A stretch of 64,000 nt of DNA from Brumimicrobium ulvae (GCF_947504225.1 NZ_CANNGT010000012.1:62001-126000); one strand, 5' to 3'; positions 53,260 through 61,731 are shown, counted from the stretch's first letter. Numbers and translations: made by a program. The notes: a model not told the origin generated them from the letters alone.

Positions 53260-54357
53260 TCAATAAGCCTTCCCTAAATCAGTAAGTACCTTCCACCAAC
53301 TTGCTTTCCCTTCTTTTTTACCCATTCGAACAATGATGAGGTTCTTTTCCGGGTGAACATAAATGTATTGCCCTAAAATTCCTTGGGCCATATAATCACC
53401 TTGATCAGAAGGCAACCACCATTGGTATTGATAGTAACGCGGACTACCTTCAGAGCGATCAACTTTCGTTGATTCCTCAACCCATTTTTCAGAAACAATT
53501 TGCTTCCCGTTCCAATTTCCTTTGTTCAAATAGAGTCGACCAATTTTAGCAAAGTCTCTGGCTCTGGCATTTAAACAACAAAATGTTTTTTCGATACCAT
53601 TTTCTTTTCGGTCAATGCTCCAACTGGCATCGTACTCCATTTCTAATGGAATCCAAATCTTTTCTTGGAGGTACTCAGAGATGGTCTTGTCTTTTAATGC
53701 CCTTTCTAATACCAAACCTAAAATTTGTGTATTTCCACTGAGGTATTCAAATTTTTCTCCTGGTTCGTATTTCAATTTCAGTTTAGGAATTTCTTGACGC
53801 AATTTAGTGCCGTAGTAAAAGGTAGCAACGTTACCAAAAGGATTGAAATAACCTTCAATATAGTCTAAACCAGAAGTCATTTGAAGTAAGTGCTTGATTG
53901 TCACTTTGTCGAATCCATTGGGCTTTAGCTCTGGAATATAGTTGGTAACAGGTTCGTCTACTGATAAAATCAAACCTTCGTCAATTGCAATTCCAATTAA
54001 AATAGAAGTAACAGATTTCGCCACTGAAAAGGAGGGAATGATATCTTCTTGGTCATACATTCTGAAATAGCGTTCATACAATAGAGAGTCATTTCGGATA
54101 ATCATAAAAGCCACAGACTTTTGCTTTTTCAGGAACTGATCAAAATCAAAGGTCTCTCCATCAAAAACAACAGAATCTGGCTTTTTCTCAATACCTTGCG
54201 TGAAATAGAAGGTTGAGTCTCCTGTCTCAACAGTTCGGTTGGCAAAAATCTTATGGTCTTTTATGTCAGCTACATTGTAAACGAAAAAACGGCCTACTTT
54301 ACAGGAGCTCAGACAAAAAACGACTAACATTAAGGCTGTGAGCTTAAAAATCTTCAT
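53260..54357 (-). CDS. serine hydrolase lipoprotein (class C beta-lactamase / PBP4-like)
   Basis: A 365-residue lipoprotein (lipobox with Cys19). The beta-lactamase fold is indicated by SVAK (Ser111, Lys114), YIPELKP and ITIKHLLQMTSGLDY-type sequence, YLSGN in the second-motif position, and HPEKNLIIVRMG near the C-terminus. These proteins are esterases, D-amino peptidases or beta-lactamase homologues; the substrate cannot be decided. It overlaps the MscS gene upstream by 4 bp (ATGA), so the two are translated together. Confidence 0.88.
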   Translation of the reverse strand: MKIFKLTALMLVVFCLSSCKVGRFFVYNVADIKDHKIFANRTVETGDSTFYFTQGIEKKPDSVVFDGETFDFDQFLKKQKSVAFMIIRNDSLLYERYFRMYDQEDIIPSFSVAKSVTSILIGIAIDEGLILSVDEPVTNYIPELKPNGFDKVTIKHLLQMTSGLDYIEGYFNPFGNVATFYYGTKLRQEIPKLKLKYEPGEKFEYLSGNTQILGLVLERALKDKTISEYLQEKIWIPLEMEYDASWSIDRKENGIEKTFCCLNARARDFAKIGRLYLNKGNWNGKQIVSEKWVEESTKVDRSEGSPRYYQYQWWLPSDQGDYMAQGILGQYIYVHPEKNLIIVRMGKKEGKASWWKVLTDLGKAY

Positions 54358-55448
54358 TCTTCTTTAAATAAGGGTTTTTTAAAATGAACTGTTTGCTGTG
54401 GAAAAGGAATTTCAACTCCTTCCTTATCAAATCTTTTTTTGATGCTTTCAAGTAGATCATAACGCAAGATCCAACCATCGTCTGGATTCGCGGTCCAAGC
54501 ATACAATCTTAAAATTACAGCTGATGAATCAAGACGTATGACTTTAACAGGAACTTTAGGAACCTTGTCCTTAATCTCTTTTAAAGTTCTCTTTTCGATA
54601 AGCAAAGGATGCTTTTCGGCTTCTTCAGTCATGATTTTTCTGGCCAAATCGATATCACTATCATAGGAAATACCGATTTCTAAACGTTCACAAATGCGTT
54701 TATCTACAGATTTGTAATTAATCAGTTTTTCTTTATTAATCACTGAATTTGGAACGACTATCATTTGATTTTCAAAATTTCGAATTACAGTATGTCTTAA
54801 AGTTATATCAGTAACAGTTCCAGTCATTCCTCCTTCTATTTGAATAATGTCACCAATTCTGAAAGGCTTAAAAGAAACGATGAATAATCCGCTTACAATA
54901 TTCCCCAACGCTTCTTGAGATGCGATTCCTGCAATGACAGCAACTACCCCTGCACCTCCTAGAACAGTTTGTGCTACTCCTTTAAAACCAGGCAGTACCA
55001 ATAAAATCAGCAATACTCCTGTCGTATAAATAGCCCCAATAGCAATGTATCGAAGAAACTTTAAACTTGTGGGATCGTCATGTTCATCGTTCTTTTTATT
55101 CACTTTCCACTTAAACCATTTGTTTGTGGTGGAAGCAAAAACAACGGTGGAAATCGTTACAATTGCACTGTAAATTATGAATTTTGAGTTGTCGATTAAA
55201 GTTTTGTTGACTTCAGGAGAAACAAAGAGCAATGCAATAGCAATGATTCCCAAAACTAACCACAAGGTGTTTAATATTCGCCTTACGGTTTTTAGGGTTC
55301 CGTCACTTTGATAATGAAGTTTTTCGACACTTCTTTTTAAGGCCCTTTTTTGAATAAAAGTGGTGAGAAATCGCAATGCAACAACAGAAATAATTGTAAC
55401 GATAATGTAAATTATTTCATACTGATAGTCTTCAAAAAACTCAATCAT
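54354..55448 (-). CDS. MscS-type mechanosensitive ion channel
   Basis: A 364-residue protein with four or five N-terminal helices and the MscS core: the pore-lining helix GGAGVVAVIAGIASQEALGN, then FKPFRIGDIIQIEGGMTGTV (beta domain) and IVVPNSVINKEKLIN. It opens under membrane tension and releases solutes on osmotic downshock. It is preceded by the GNAT-nitrilase gene (22 bp gap) and overlaps the serine hydrolase gene by 4 bp. Confidence 0.95.
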   Translation of the reverse strand: MIEFFEDYQYEIIYIIVTIISVVALRFLTTFIQKRALKRSVEKLHYQSDGTLKTVRRILNTLWLVLGIIAIALLFVSPEVNKTLIDNSKFIIYSAIVTISTVVFASTTNKWFKWKVNKKNDEHDDPTSLKFLRYIAIGAIYTTGVLLILLVLPGFKGVAQTVLGGAGVVAVIAGIASQEALGNIVSGLFIVSFKPFRIGDIIQIEGGMTGTVTDITLRHTVIRNFENQMIVVPNSVINKEKLINYKSVDKRICERLEIGISYDSDIDLARKIMTEEAEKHPLLIEKRTLKEIKDKVPKVPVKVIRLDSSAVILRLYAWTANPDDGWILRYDLLESIKKRFDKEGVEIPFPQQTVHFKKPLFKEE

Positions 55449-55470
55449 GATTTATTTATTTATTAAAATT

Positions 55471-57003
55471 CTATTTAGCTACTTTCTTTTTTAACTCAAA
55501 TAAGTCTGTTCTTCGGTCTTTCAAATTACGAACACTTCCAAATTCATTTAGTTCACGCAACAAATCTAAGTCAACATCTGCAATCAAAATCATTTCTGAG
55601 TTTGGAGTGGCTTCTGCTTTTACACCATTCGTAGGAAAGGCAAAATCACAAGGCGTAAACACCATCGATTGTGCGTATTGAATGTCCATGTTGTGAACGT
55701 TTGGTAGATTTCCTACACTTCCAGCAATGGCCACATAACATTCATTTTCAATTGCTCTAGCTTGCGAACAATGCCTTACCCTTGAATATCCGTTTTGTGT
55801 ATCTGTTAAGAAAGGTACGAATAAAATCTCCATTCCTTGATCGGCCAATAATCGACTGAGCTCTGGGAATTCTGAATCGTAGCAAATAAGTATTCCTACT
55901 TTCCCACAATCGGTATCAAAAACCTGAATTTTATTTCCTCCTTGCATCCCCCAATATTTCACCTCGTTTGGAGTAATATGGATTTTTTCATAACGCTCTA
56001 CGGTTCCATCTCGGCGACATAAATACCCAACATTATAGAGTACCCCATCGATCATCTCAGGCATACTTCCTGAAATTATATTGATGTTATACGAAATAGC
56101 ATATCCAGAAAATTTTTCAACGATTTCTTCTGTGTATTCTGCAAGCGAACGAATAGCATCTGCTTCAGATAAGTGATTGTCATTTCCCATCAATGGAGCA
56201 TTAAATAGCTCAGGGAATAACGCAAAATCTGAACGGTAGCCCGACAATGAGCTAATGAAGAACTCACATTGTTCAAAGAAAGTCTCCGTGTCCTTGTACG
56301 GACGCATCTGCCATTGGACTAATCCAAGTCTAACCACACGTTTTTTTGACGCAGCTTTTTTTGACGCTTTCTCATAATAAATGTTTCGCCATTCTAATAA
56401 AACGGCATAATCATTCGAATGTACATCGCCTTTTAAATAGTTCTTTAAAACTCGCGTAGGATAAAAGTCATTTGAAATTTGAAAATTCAATACAGGATCG
56501 GTAATTTCTTTCGTTCTAACTTTATCGATATACTCTTTTGGAGTTAACTTATCCTGATACTTGTGATAGTTGGGTATTCTTCCTCCAAAAGCGATTCCCT
56601 TTAGGTTTAACTTTTCGCATAATTCTTTGCGGTAATCGTAAAGTCTTCGGCCTAATCTTAATCCACGAAATTCTGGCTTGATAAATACATCAATCCCATA
56701 TAAAACATCACCATCTTGCTGGTGTGAATTGAAAGTATCATTGTCTGTAATGTCTCTGTAGGTGTGCGCATCATCGTATTTATCGTAATCTACAATAATA
56801 GATAAAGCACAACCAGCCAATTCTCCGTTAATTTTGACCACAACTTGTCCTTCCGGAAAAATCGATAATAATTTTTCAATATGCCCTTCCTTCCAATAGG
56901 TTCCCATTGTAGGATAAGCCTCAATCATTACGTCCTTTAGCTCTTGATAATCATCAATATCTAAGTACTTTAGTGTGATGTTATCGATATCTTCTACTTT
57001 CAT
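55471..57003 (-). CDS. GNAT acetyltransferase / carbon-nitrogen hydrolase fusion
   Basis: A 510-residue two-domain protein. Residues 1-160 form a GNAT N-acetyltransferase (GIDVFIKPEFRGLRLGRRLYDYR holds the acetyl-CoA loop). Residues 220-495 form a nitrilase-superfamily amidase with its Glu-Lys-Cys triad in DFALFPELF, YEKIHITPNE and GILICYDSEFPE. This fusion occurs in Bacteroidetes and elsewhere. Substrate is unknown; acetylation and amide hydrolysis of one metabolite is a natural guess. It is first of three overlapping or close minus-strand genes with MscS and the serine hydrolase. Confidence 0.92.
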   Translation of the reverse strand: MKVEDIDNITLKYLDIDDYQELKDVMIEAYPTMGTYWKEGHIEKLLSIFPEGQVVVKINGELAGCALSIIVDYDKYDDAHTYRDITDNDTFNSHQQDGDVLYGIDVFIKPEFRGLRLGRRLYDYRKELCEKLNLKGIAFGGRIPNYHKYQDKLTPKEYIDKVRTKEITDPVLNFQISNDFYPTRVLKNYLKGDVHSNDYAVLLEWRNIYYEKASKKAASKKRVVRLGLVQWQMRPYKDTETFFEQCEFFISSLSGYRSDFALFPELFNAPLMGNDNHLSEADAIRSLAEYTEEIVEKFSGYAISYNINIISGSMPEMIDGVLYNVGYLCRRDGTVERYEKIHITPNEVKYWGMQGGNKIQVFDTDCGKVGILICYDSEFPELSRLLADQGMEILFVPFLTDTQNGYSRVRHCSQARAIENECYVAIAGSVGNLPNVHNMDIQYAQSMVFTPCDFAFPTNGVKAEATPNSEMILIADVDLDLLRELNEFGSVRNLKDRRTDLFELKKKVAK

Positions 57004-57153
57004 TTTCTATTTTAGATTCAAAGAATAAAAGTAGGATTATTCTTTGAGAAAAGGGAAAGTTTGGGTTTTTTTAATGGTGAATAAACGAGATAATCGACAT
57101 AGCTTTTTATCCCTCCAACAGTAAATATTGAAGCAGTGAATCGCTTTTCAACT

Positions 57154-57951
57154 TTATTTTTTCTCACTGTAAAATGAATCCAATGCATTGTACAATCCAG
57201 GATGTTCTGTTCTTAGTCGTTCCGGATTCTCAAAAAAGAACTCACTGACAACCGCTAAGAACTCAGCCCTGTTAGCTGCCCCGTAGTCTCGAATTGTTGA
57301 GGTTCCAAAATCAATTTCGTTCATTTTAATGTTGATAATGTGTAGCCAAGGCATTAAATCGATATCATTCATGGAGTTACCCAGAATTCCATCAATTTTA
57401 CCATCTTGTTTATCAAGAACATGAATGAATTCGTGAATTACAACATTTTTATTATCTGTATTATCATGAAAACCTTCATTTATAGACTTTCGGGATAACA
57501 TTACTGTTCCTTCATTAGAACCCCAACCTACCAATCCATGCGCCATTCTGGTAGAATCTGGAATCTGAAATTGATCTGGATAAAGCTGAACTTCTTTGAG
57601 GTTAGCATAATTCCATCTCGAAAAACGAAAAACAGGGATTACTGCTCCTGCTGCAATTAGTATTTTGTCTTCATGCGATACTTCAGTATTCATTCCTTGA
57701 ATTTTGACATTTAATAGGAAAACGTGGACTTTTCTTTCGAATTCCGTTTTTTCATCTCTTGTAAGCCGATTATAGAACTTGACGCGATCTCGAAGTATAC
57801 TTCTCCAAAGACTTGGAAATGGTTTTTTTGATGGGTTGTTTAATGGCTTTATTGAGTTATGAAACTCCTGTTTAGAAGCTTTTAACTTTCTGTATCCAAG
57901 AAGGACTCCAAATGTAATTCCTATTATTAGGTATAAAGTAATGTTGTTCAT
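57154..57951 (-). CDS. M90-family zinc peptidase (MtfA-like)
   Basis: A 265-residue protein. An N-terminal helix (LYLIIGITFGVLLGYRKL) is followed by a domain with HEFIH (residues 173-177, in VVIHEFIHVLDKQDGKIDG) and FLAVVSEFFFENPERL, where the Glu is the likely third zinc ligand. In E. coli MtfA is a soluble peptidase that binds the Mlc repressor; this member is membrane-anchored. Targets unknown. It is a single gene. Confidence 0.9.
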   Translation of the reverse strand: MNNITLYLIIGITFGVLLGYRKLKASKQEFHNSIKPLNNPSKKPFPSLWRSILRDRVKFYNRLTRDEKTEFERKVHVFLLNVKIQGMNTEVSHEDKILIAAGAVIPVFRFSRWNYANLKEVQLYPDQFQIPDSTRMAHGLVGWGSNEGTVMLSRKSINEGFHDNTDNKNVVIHEFIHVLDKQDGKIDGILGNSMNDIDLMPWLHIINIKMNEIDFGTSTIRDYGAANRAEFLAVVSEFFFENPERLRTEHPGLYNALDSFYSEKK

Positions 57952-58176
57952 GCTTCTAAAGATAACATTTCAATAGTAAATGCAAGTTTATAAAATTTCA
58001 TATCGCCTAATTTACAGCCTATTTAGAATAGAGTATGAAAAACCATTAGACAATCACGAATAGTAATTACAGCAATTTTAACTATTTTAGGCCGGATTTA
58101 CGATGTGATTTTCACATTTAATCCATTGATTAATTAAAAATACTGCAAAAAAACCAAGACTAATTCAGGCAAACCT

Positions 58177-58932
58177 ATGATGACCATCTTTTTCTATTTA
58201 TTTTTAGTACTAGTTGTTGTTTTCATTCAGGTGTTGAATAACATTAAAAATGATAGAGCATGGGATCATAATTTAATGATGAATGAACAGCAAATAAAGG
58301 AAGAACCTCCTCATGACCCTTTATTGGAGGCGTATATAAGCCTTGGAGCACTCATGGTTCGCAAAGACAGTTCATCTTACAGAGAGAAAATACTTTATTT
58401 GAATAGTTATTTCGCTAGGCATTTCCCACATTCACATTACGATTTTGGACGTTCGTTTACCGCAAGTTTAAAACGGCCTATTCATCCACGTACGGTTTCC
58501 AAGTGGTTGCGAAGAAAATTACCCCAACGTGAGCAGCGCTTGCAAATCATGTATTTTCTAGCAGGCTTATCAAATGTTGACGGTGCTATGAACCAACGGG
58601 AAATAGCATTATTAAAAGAGATAAACGAACTGTTAAAACTTTCGGCAGAGGATTTAGACAGGATTATCGCGATCTATACCCAGCAACAAGAAAGGACTAA
58701 ATCTTCAGAAAGTCCAAGTTCAAGAATTGCTGCTGTAAAACTTGCATATAGAATTATGGGGGTTTCTGAAAACGCCTCAAAGGACGAAATAAAAAAAGCC
58801 TACCGTCGCCTTGTGAAATTGCATCATCCTGATGTTTTTGCCACCAAAGGAAAGGAACATCAAGAAATTGCTGCGAAAAGATTTATAGAAATTCAAAAAG
58901 CCTACGAAATTTTAGAGGCGACTTGGAAATAG
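58177..58932 (+). CDS. TerB-like + DnaJ-domain protein (DjlA-like)
   Basis: A 251-residue protein. An N-terminal hydrophobic helix (FFYLFLVLVVVFIQVL) anchors it, a TerB-like helical domain follows (about 45-165, YISLGALMVRKDSSSYRE, FLAGLSNVDGAMNQREIALL), and the C-terminal J domain has HPD in YRRLVKLHHPDVFATKG. This is the DjlA layout: a membrane-bound co-chaperone that stimulates DnaK ATPase. The J domain ends close to the C-terminus. It lies divergent from the M90 peptidase gene. Confidence 0.9.
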   Translation: MMTIFFYLFLVLVVVFIQVLNNIKNDRAWDHNLMMNEQQIKEEPPHDPLLEAYISLGALMVRKDSSSYREKILYLNSYFARHFPHSHYDFGRSFTASLKRPIHPRTVSKWLRRKLPQREQRLQIMYFLAGLSNVDGAMNQREIALLKEINELLKLSAEDLDRIIAIYTQQQERTKSSESPSSRIAAVKLAYRIMGVSENASKDEIKKAYRRLVKLHHPDVFATKGKEHQEIAAKRFIEIQKAYEILEATWK

Positions 58933-59034
58933 TGTTTGATGCACTTCTTCAAATTTAATAATAGTTGATGATGTTTTTTTGAGAATAGAACCTGGAGGTT
59001 TTTTACGAAGCGACAAAGGTTGGGTTAGTCGTAT

Positions 59035-59229
59035 TTACTTTTTAGTATTTGAATCTTTGAAATTTAAAATATGTCCTAAAACACCAAAAATTAGAGCGGT
59101 TATTCCAACAGCATAACTGACCTCTGCTGGTATGAAATTGCTTGAGTCATATGAATATCCGGAATATAACGATAGAGCACTAAGTACTATTAGGCCATTA
59201 GATATATTTTTGTTTAATACTTGTTTCAT
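59035..59229 (-). CDS. two-helix membrane protein, unknown function
   Basis: A 64-residue protein with two hydrophobic segments (NISNGLIVLSALSLYSGYSY and VSYAVGITALIFGVLGHIL). No family recognised. Five bases after its stop the minus strand reads GACTAAC, like the first box of an attC site, but I could not find the matching right half, so it may be a decayed cassette at the end of the array or an ordinary gene. Confidence 0.5.
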   Translation of the reverse strand: MKQVLNKNISNGLIVLSALSLYSGYSYDSSNFIPAEVSYAVGITALIFGVLGHILNFKDSNTKK

Positions 59230-59340
59230 TTAAATTCTGATTTAACGAGATGATAATAGAGATGTGTTATCAAAAACAAATTTACTATCAGAAGGTATGT
59301 CAATATCATTTTTTATCGACACTGTTGAACTCAACCTTCG

Positions 59341-59481
59341 GTAGCTAAAGTACAAAACTCTTCGTACACATCAATAACATAAAACTTATTGATATGGAAA
59401 AGAAGAAGTATGCTTGGTTAAACTCCAAGCTCAATGAACTCAAGCCTTACTTGACCTCATTGATGCTTAATTGTTAGCTAC
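59341..59481 (-). repeat. attC-like element E1 (worn, distal end)
   Basis: GTAGCTAA (59341-59348) and TTAGCTAC (59474-59481) are perfect inverted repeats 141 bp end to end. The R'' box on the minus strand is AGCTAAC, and the TAG stop of the lipoprotein gene is part of it. Inner palindrome is poor, as expected of an old element. A short plus-strand frame of 27 codons inside it is not credited. Confidence 0.55.
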
Positions 59482-59891
59482 TGGGTTTCTTTTTTATAAT
59501 TGTCAAAATTGACTTCATTGGTTTTAAAATAGAGCCATTCAGAAGTTCCAATTGAACTATTGTTTTTCATAACGATGTCTCTATGTACTTCAATATAATC
59601 GCCATGCGTGGCAGATGAAATGTGGTATGTTTTTCCATCTATTAATAGTTCAATATTGATTGCTCCTACTTTAACAGAAATGTAAGGATCATATACCATT
59701 TGAGATAAATCGTTTTTGATATTTTGAATCTGTTTATCGCTAAGATTAAATGTTCCTGAGTTATTTGACATTTCAACTCTGTCTAATTTTTCCATTTCAA
59801 CAAAGTCTCCAAAAGTCAATTCATCCTTCTTGTTTGTGCAACTGAATGAAATCAGTACTAAACAAATAATAAGTAGTTTCAATTTAGTCAT
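59478..59891 (-). CDS. cassette 1: lipoprotein of unknown function
   Basis: A 137-residue lipoprotein (leader LLIICLVLISFSC). The mature part (LTFGDFVEMEKLDRVEMSNNSG, NIELLIDGKTYHISSATHGD) is beta-rich, and no family is recognised. It is the only gene between elements E1 and E2. Its stop TAG overlaps the R'' box of E1 (TAGCTAAC), and the E2 half-site upstream reads TTAGCTA, complementary to that box. It probably relies on transcription from upstream, as cassette genes do. Confidence 0.7.
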   Translation of the reverse strand: MTKLKLLIICLVLISFSCTNKKDELTFGDFVEMEKLDRVEMSNNSGTFNLSDKQIQNIKNDLSQMVYDPYISVKVGAINIELLIDGKTYHISSATHGDYIEVHRDIVMKNNSSIGTSEWLYFKTNEVNFDNYKKETQ

Positions 59892-59902
59892 ATTGTACTT
59901 CT

Positions 59903-59974
59903 AGCTAATTGCAAATAGGCACATGCGGCTACCACGTATGAACGTTCGCCGCTTGGGCTTATTTGTTGTTATGC
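59903..59974 (-). repeat. attC-like element E2
   Basis: 72 bp. Minus strand starts GCATAAC (R'') and ends ATTAGCT (R', with A in place of the usual G). Left arm ACAAATAAGCCCAAGCGGC and right arm pair over about 18 bp with mismatches. About three quarters of bases are shared with E3. The stop codon of the next gene lies inside it. Confidence 0.82.
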
Positions 59975-60456
59975 TCATTTATATATTTATATTTTCTAAA
60001 CATCAAACCTGTTTGATAAGGTTCGTATCCTAAGTATTTAAATTGATTTAGACCATCTCTTATCTGGTTGAAATTAATGTAATTGTACTTTATTAATTCA
60101 AAAGCTTGATTATCCTTTGTGTAAACTATAATCGTTTTAATTTTCCATCGAAATCTACCAATTTCAATTTCTGAATCCGCAAATCCAAGAATTTTTTCAT
60201 TTTTCAGGACTTGATGTTTATAACCTAAAAACCTGCTAAGCTCTATTTTGCCCTTTTTTAAATGAATTGTAATTGTGTCTAAAATCGTCGATCTCACAAA
60301 CATAAATATAACATAAAGTAATCCACCAATAATAGGAATTACAACCCAACTATTATCCGTTGGTAAAAAAGGAGCAATTACAATTATTGAAATTAGTACT
60401 ATTACAGCTACGAATCTGATTAATAAAGTTAAAATATTAATTTTTGTAATTTTCAT
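59959..60456 (-). CDS. cassette 2, second gene: membrane protein with PH-like domain
   Basis: A 165-residue protein with two N-terminal helices (FVAVIVLISIIVIAPFL, WVVIPIIGGLLYVIFMFV) followed by a soluble beta-rich part (ITIHLKKGKIELSRFLGYKH, WKIKTIIVYTKDNQAFELI) that resembles a bacterial PH-like fold. Function unknown. Its ATG overlaps the stop of the preceding gene by 4 bp, so this cassette carries a two-gene operon. The last codons (EHNNK) run into attC element E2. Confidence 0.68.
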   Translation of the reverse strand: MKITKINILTLLIRFVAVIVLISIIVIAPFLPTDNSWVVIPIIGGLLYVIFMFVRSTILDTITIHLKKGKIELSRFLGYKHQVLKNEKILGFADSEIEIGRFRWKIKTIIVYTKDNQAFELIKYNYINFNQIRDGLNQFKYLGYEPYQTGLMFRKYKYINEHNNK

Positions 60457-60809
60457 TTTACTTGTGTTATTTCATTTATTGTAACACTTCTGCAAGAAAA
60501 CTCTATTTCAATAGTAGGCTTTCCGAACCCTTTTAAACAAATCATTTTTCCATAAAATAACGAACCTTTCAGAAAATAATCAAAAGAATAGATTTCCGAA
60601 TCTGAATAATCTTTAAAAGAGTCTGATTTAGGGTTAATGCTCTCTATGTTCCCAAAAATTATTCTTTTTTCTATATAACCATTAATTTCCTCATCAAACT
60701 CTGAAATATCTATTACCAATTCTGGGGAAGGTTCTAATTCGATTGATAATTTGTTTAATGGCAAATCATGAAAAGTGATTATTTCTAATCCAATAAAGTC
60801 AATTTTCAT
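60453..60809 (-). CDS. cassette 2, first gene: unknown soluble protein
   Basis: A 118-residue protein starting MKIDFIGLEIITFHDLPLNK. An earlier in-frame ATG at 60881 would add residues such as CYPHAPICKPLCSIKC, which are a translation of attC element E3, so the start at 60809 is preferred. The body is beta-rich (KLSIELEPSPELVIDISEF, KPTIEIEFSCRSVTI), recalling immunity-type or lipocalin-like small proteins, but no family is recognised. It overlaps the next gene by 4 bp. Confidence 0.65.
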   Translation of the reverse strand: MKIDFIGLEIITFHDLPLNKLSIELEPSPELVIDISEFDEEINGYIEKRIIFGNIESINPKSDSFKDYSDSEIYSFDYFLKGSLFYGKMICLKGFGKPTIEIEFSCRSVTINEITQVK

Positions 60810-60827
60810 ACGATTACATTTTATTGA

Positions 60828-60903
60828 GCATAACGGTTTGCAAATAGGCGCATGCGGATAACACATGTGAACGTTTGCCACTTGGGTTTATTTGCTGTTA
60901 GTG
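60828..60903 (-). repeat. attC-like element E3
   Basis: 76 bp. Minus strand runs from CACTAAC (R'') to GTTATGC (R'). GCAAATA near R'' pairs with TATTTGC near R', and the palindrome continues with mismatches for about 20 bp; AAACC between TATTTGC and R' is unpaired, the asymmetry expected of an attC L-box region. GTTATGC is complementary to the R'' box of E2. Confidence 0.85.
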
Positions 60904-60913
60904 GCTGCCCAAT

Positions 60914-61240
60914 TTAATATGCTAAATTGTTATCTTTCAGCTCTACATTAAAATTAACCTTTGCTTCTAAAGCCTTAAATATTTTCATGATTGTATCAAG
61001 TCGAGCGTTTTTAATACTGTTTTCGATTTTTGAGATTTGTGCCTTTTGAACACCAACCAATTTCCCCAACTGTTCTTGTGTTAAGTTACGTTCCTTTCTG
61101 GCTTGTTTAATAGCGTGCCCGAGTAAATCAATGTTTAACTCATATTCAAAAGCGTCTCTTTCAGCTGTACCTTTTTTACCAACATGCTTGTCAATCATTT
61201 TATCAAGACTGACAGTTTTCATTTTATTTTCCTTTTTCAT
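60914..61240 (-). CDS. cassette 3: XRE-family antitoxin (HigA-like)
   Basis: A 108-residue protein. Helix-turn-helix of the Cro/CI type at about residues 50-100: LGHAIKQARKERNLTQEQLGKLVGVQKAQISKIENS. It pairs with the toxin gene just upstream (ATGA overlap), toxin first, as in higBA. It should bind the toxin and the operon promoter. The gene sits alone with its toxin between attC-like elements E3 and E4. Toxin-antitoxin cassettes are known to stabilise large integron arrays. Confidence 0.9.
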   Translation of the reverse strand: MKKENKMKTVSLDKMIDKHVGKKGTAERDAFEYELNIDLLGHAIKQARKERNLTQEQLGKLVGVQKAQISKIENSIKNARLDTIMKIFKALEAKVNFNVELKDNNLAY

Positions 61241-61578
61241 CTTTTGTTCTGTTTTAAGTATTCTGTTCTTAACTTCTCAGCTTTTGTAATCTCTTTGGTT
61301 GGTGTTTTCTGAGTTTTTTTCAGAATTCCATGTGTCGAAATAACAACAGTTTCAGTGTTTTTCGATTTGTCCCAAAACGCAAAAAGGCGGTAACTTTTAC
61401 TATTATATAATGTTCTAAATTCCCAAATATTATCATTTAACTTCTTAAAAAGCTCTTTATCATTTACATGCTGAGCTTTCCGTATATTGTAATATATCTT
61501 GCTACGTGCTTTATCGTTGAGTTCTTCTAAAAAAGTTACCGCATCCTCTAAAAACTCAACTTCAAAGTTTTTCTTCAT
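61237..61578 (-). CDS. cassette 3: RelE/ParE-superfamily toxin (HigB, Gp49-like)
   Basis: A 113-residue protein with the phage-derived Gp49-like / HigB pattern: VEFLEDAVTFLEELNDKARSKIYYNI, NDNIWEFRTLYNSKSYRLFAFWDKSK, VVISTHGILKKTQKTPTKEITKAE. These are ribosome-dependent mRNA endonucleases. The WEFR and YRLFAFW strands and the KKTQKTP loop carry the usual basic active-site residues. It overlaps the antitoxin by 4 bp. A short promoter must lie in 61579-61672, where I see no perfect consensus. Confidence 0.9.
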   Translation of the reverse strand: MKKNFEVEFLEDAVTFLEELNDKARSKIYYNIRKAQHVNDKELFKKLNDNIWEFRTLYNSKSYRLFAFWDKSKNTETVVISTHGILKKTQKTPTKEITKAEKLRTEYLKQNKR

Positions 61579-61672
61579 TTGGTTAATGTTTGATACAAAG
61601 ATAGAGTATAGTTTCCTAAATAGGAAACTTTTGAGCGTCTAATTGAAAACTGGTTTAGAATGGGTAGGTATT

Positions 61673-61731
61673 CACTAATGGTCTATAATGAGCAAAGTAG
61701 GGCAAACCATAAGCCCTATCGGCTGTTAGTG
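61673..61731 (-). repeat. attC-like element E4
   Basis: 59 bp, the shortest of the set. Minus strand runs from CACTAAC (R'') to ATTAGTG (R'). The inner hairpin is GATAGGGC ... GCCCTAC. TTAGTG of R' is complementary to the R'' box of E3, downstream of the toxin-antitoxin genes. Confidence 0.75.

Noticed and set aside
59394-59477. 27-codon plus-strand frame (MEKKKYAWLNSK...)
   Set aside because: It lies inside attC-like element E1, is very short and has no sign of being expressed.
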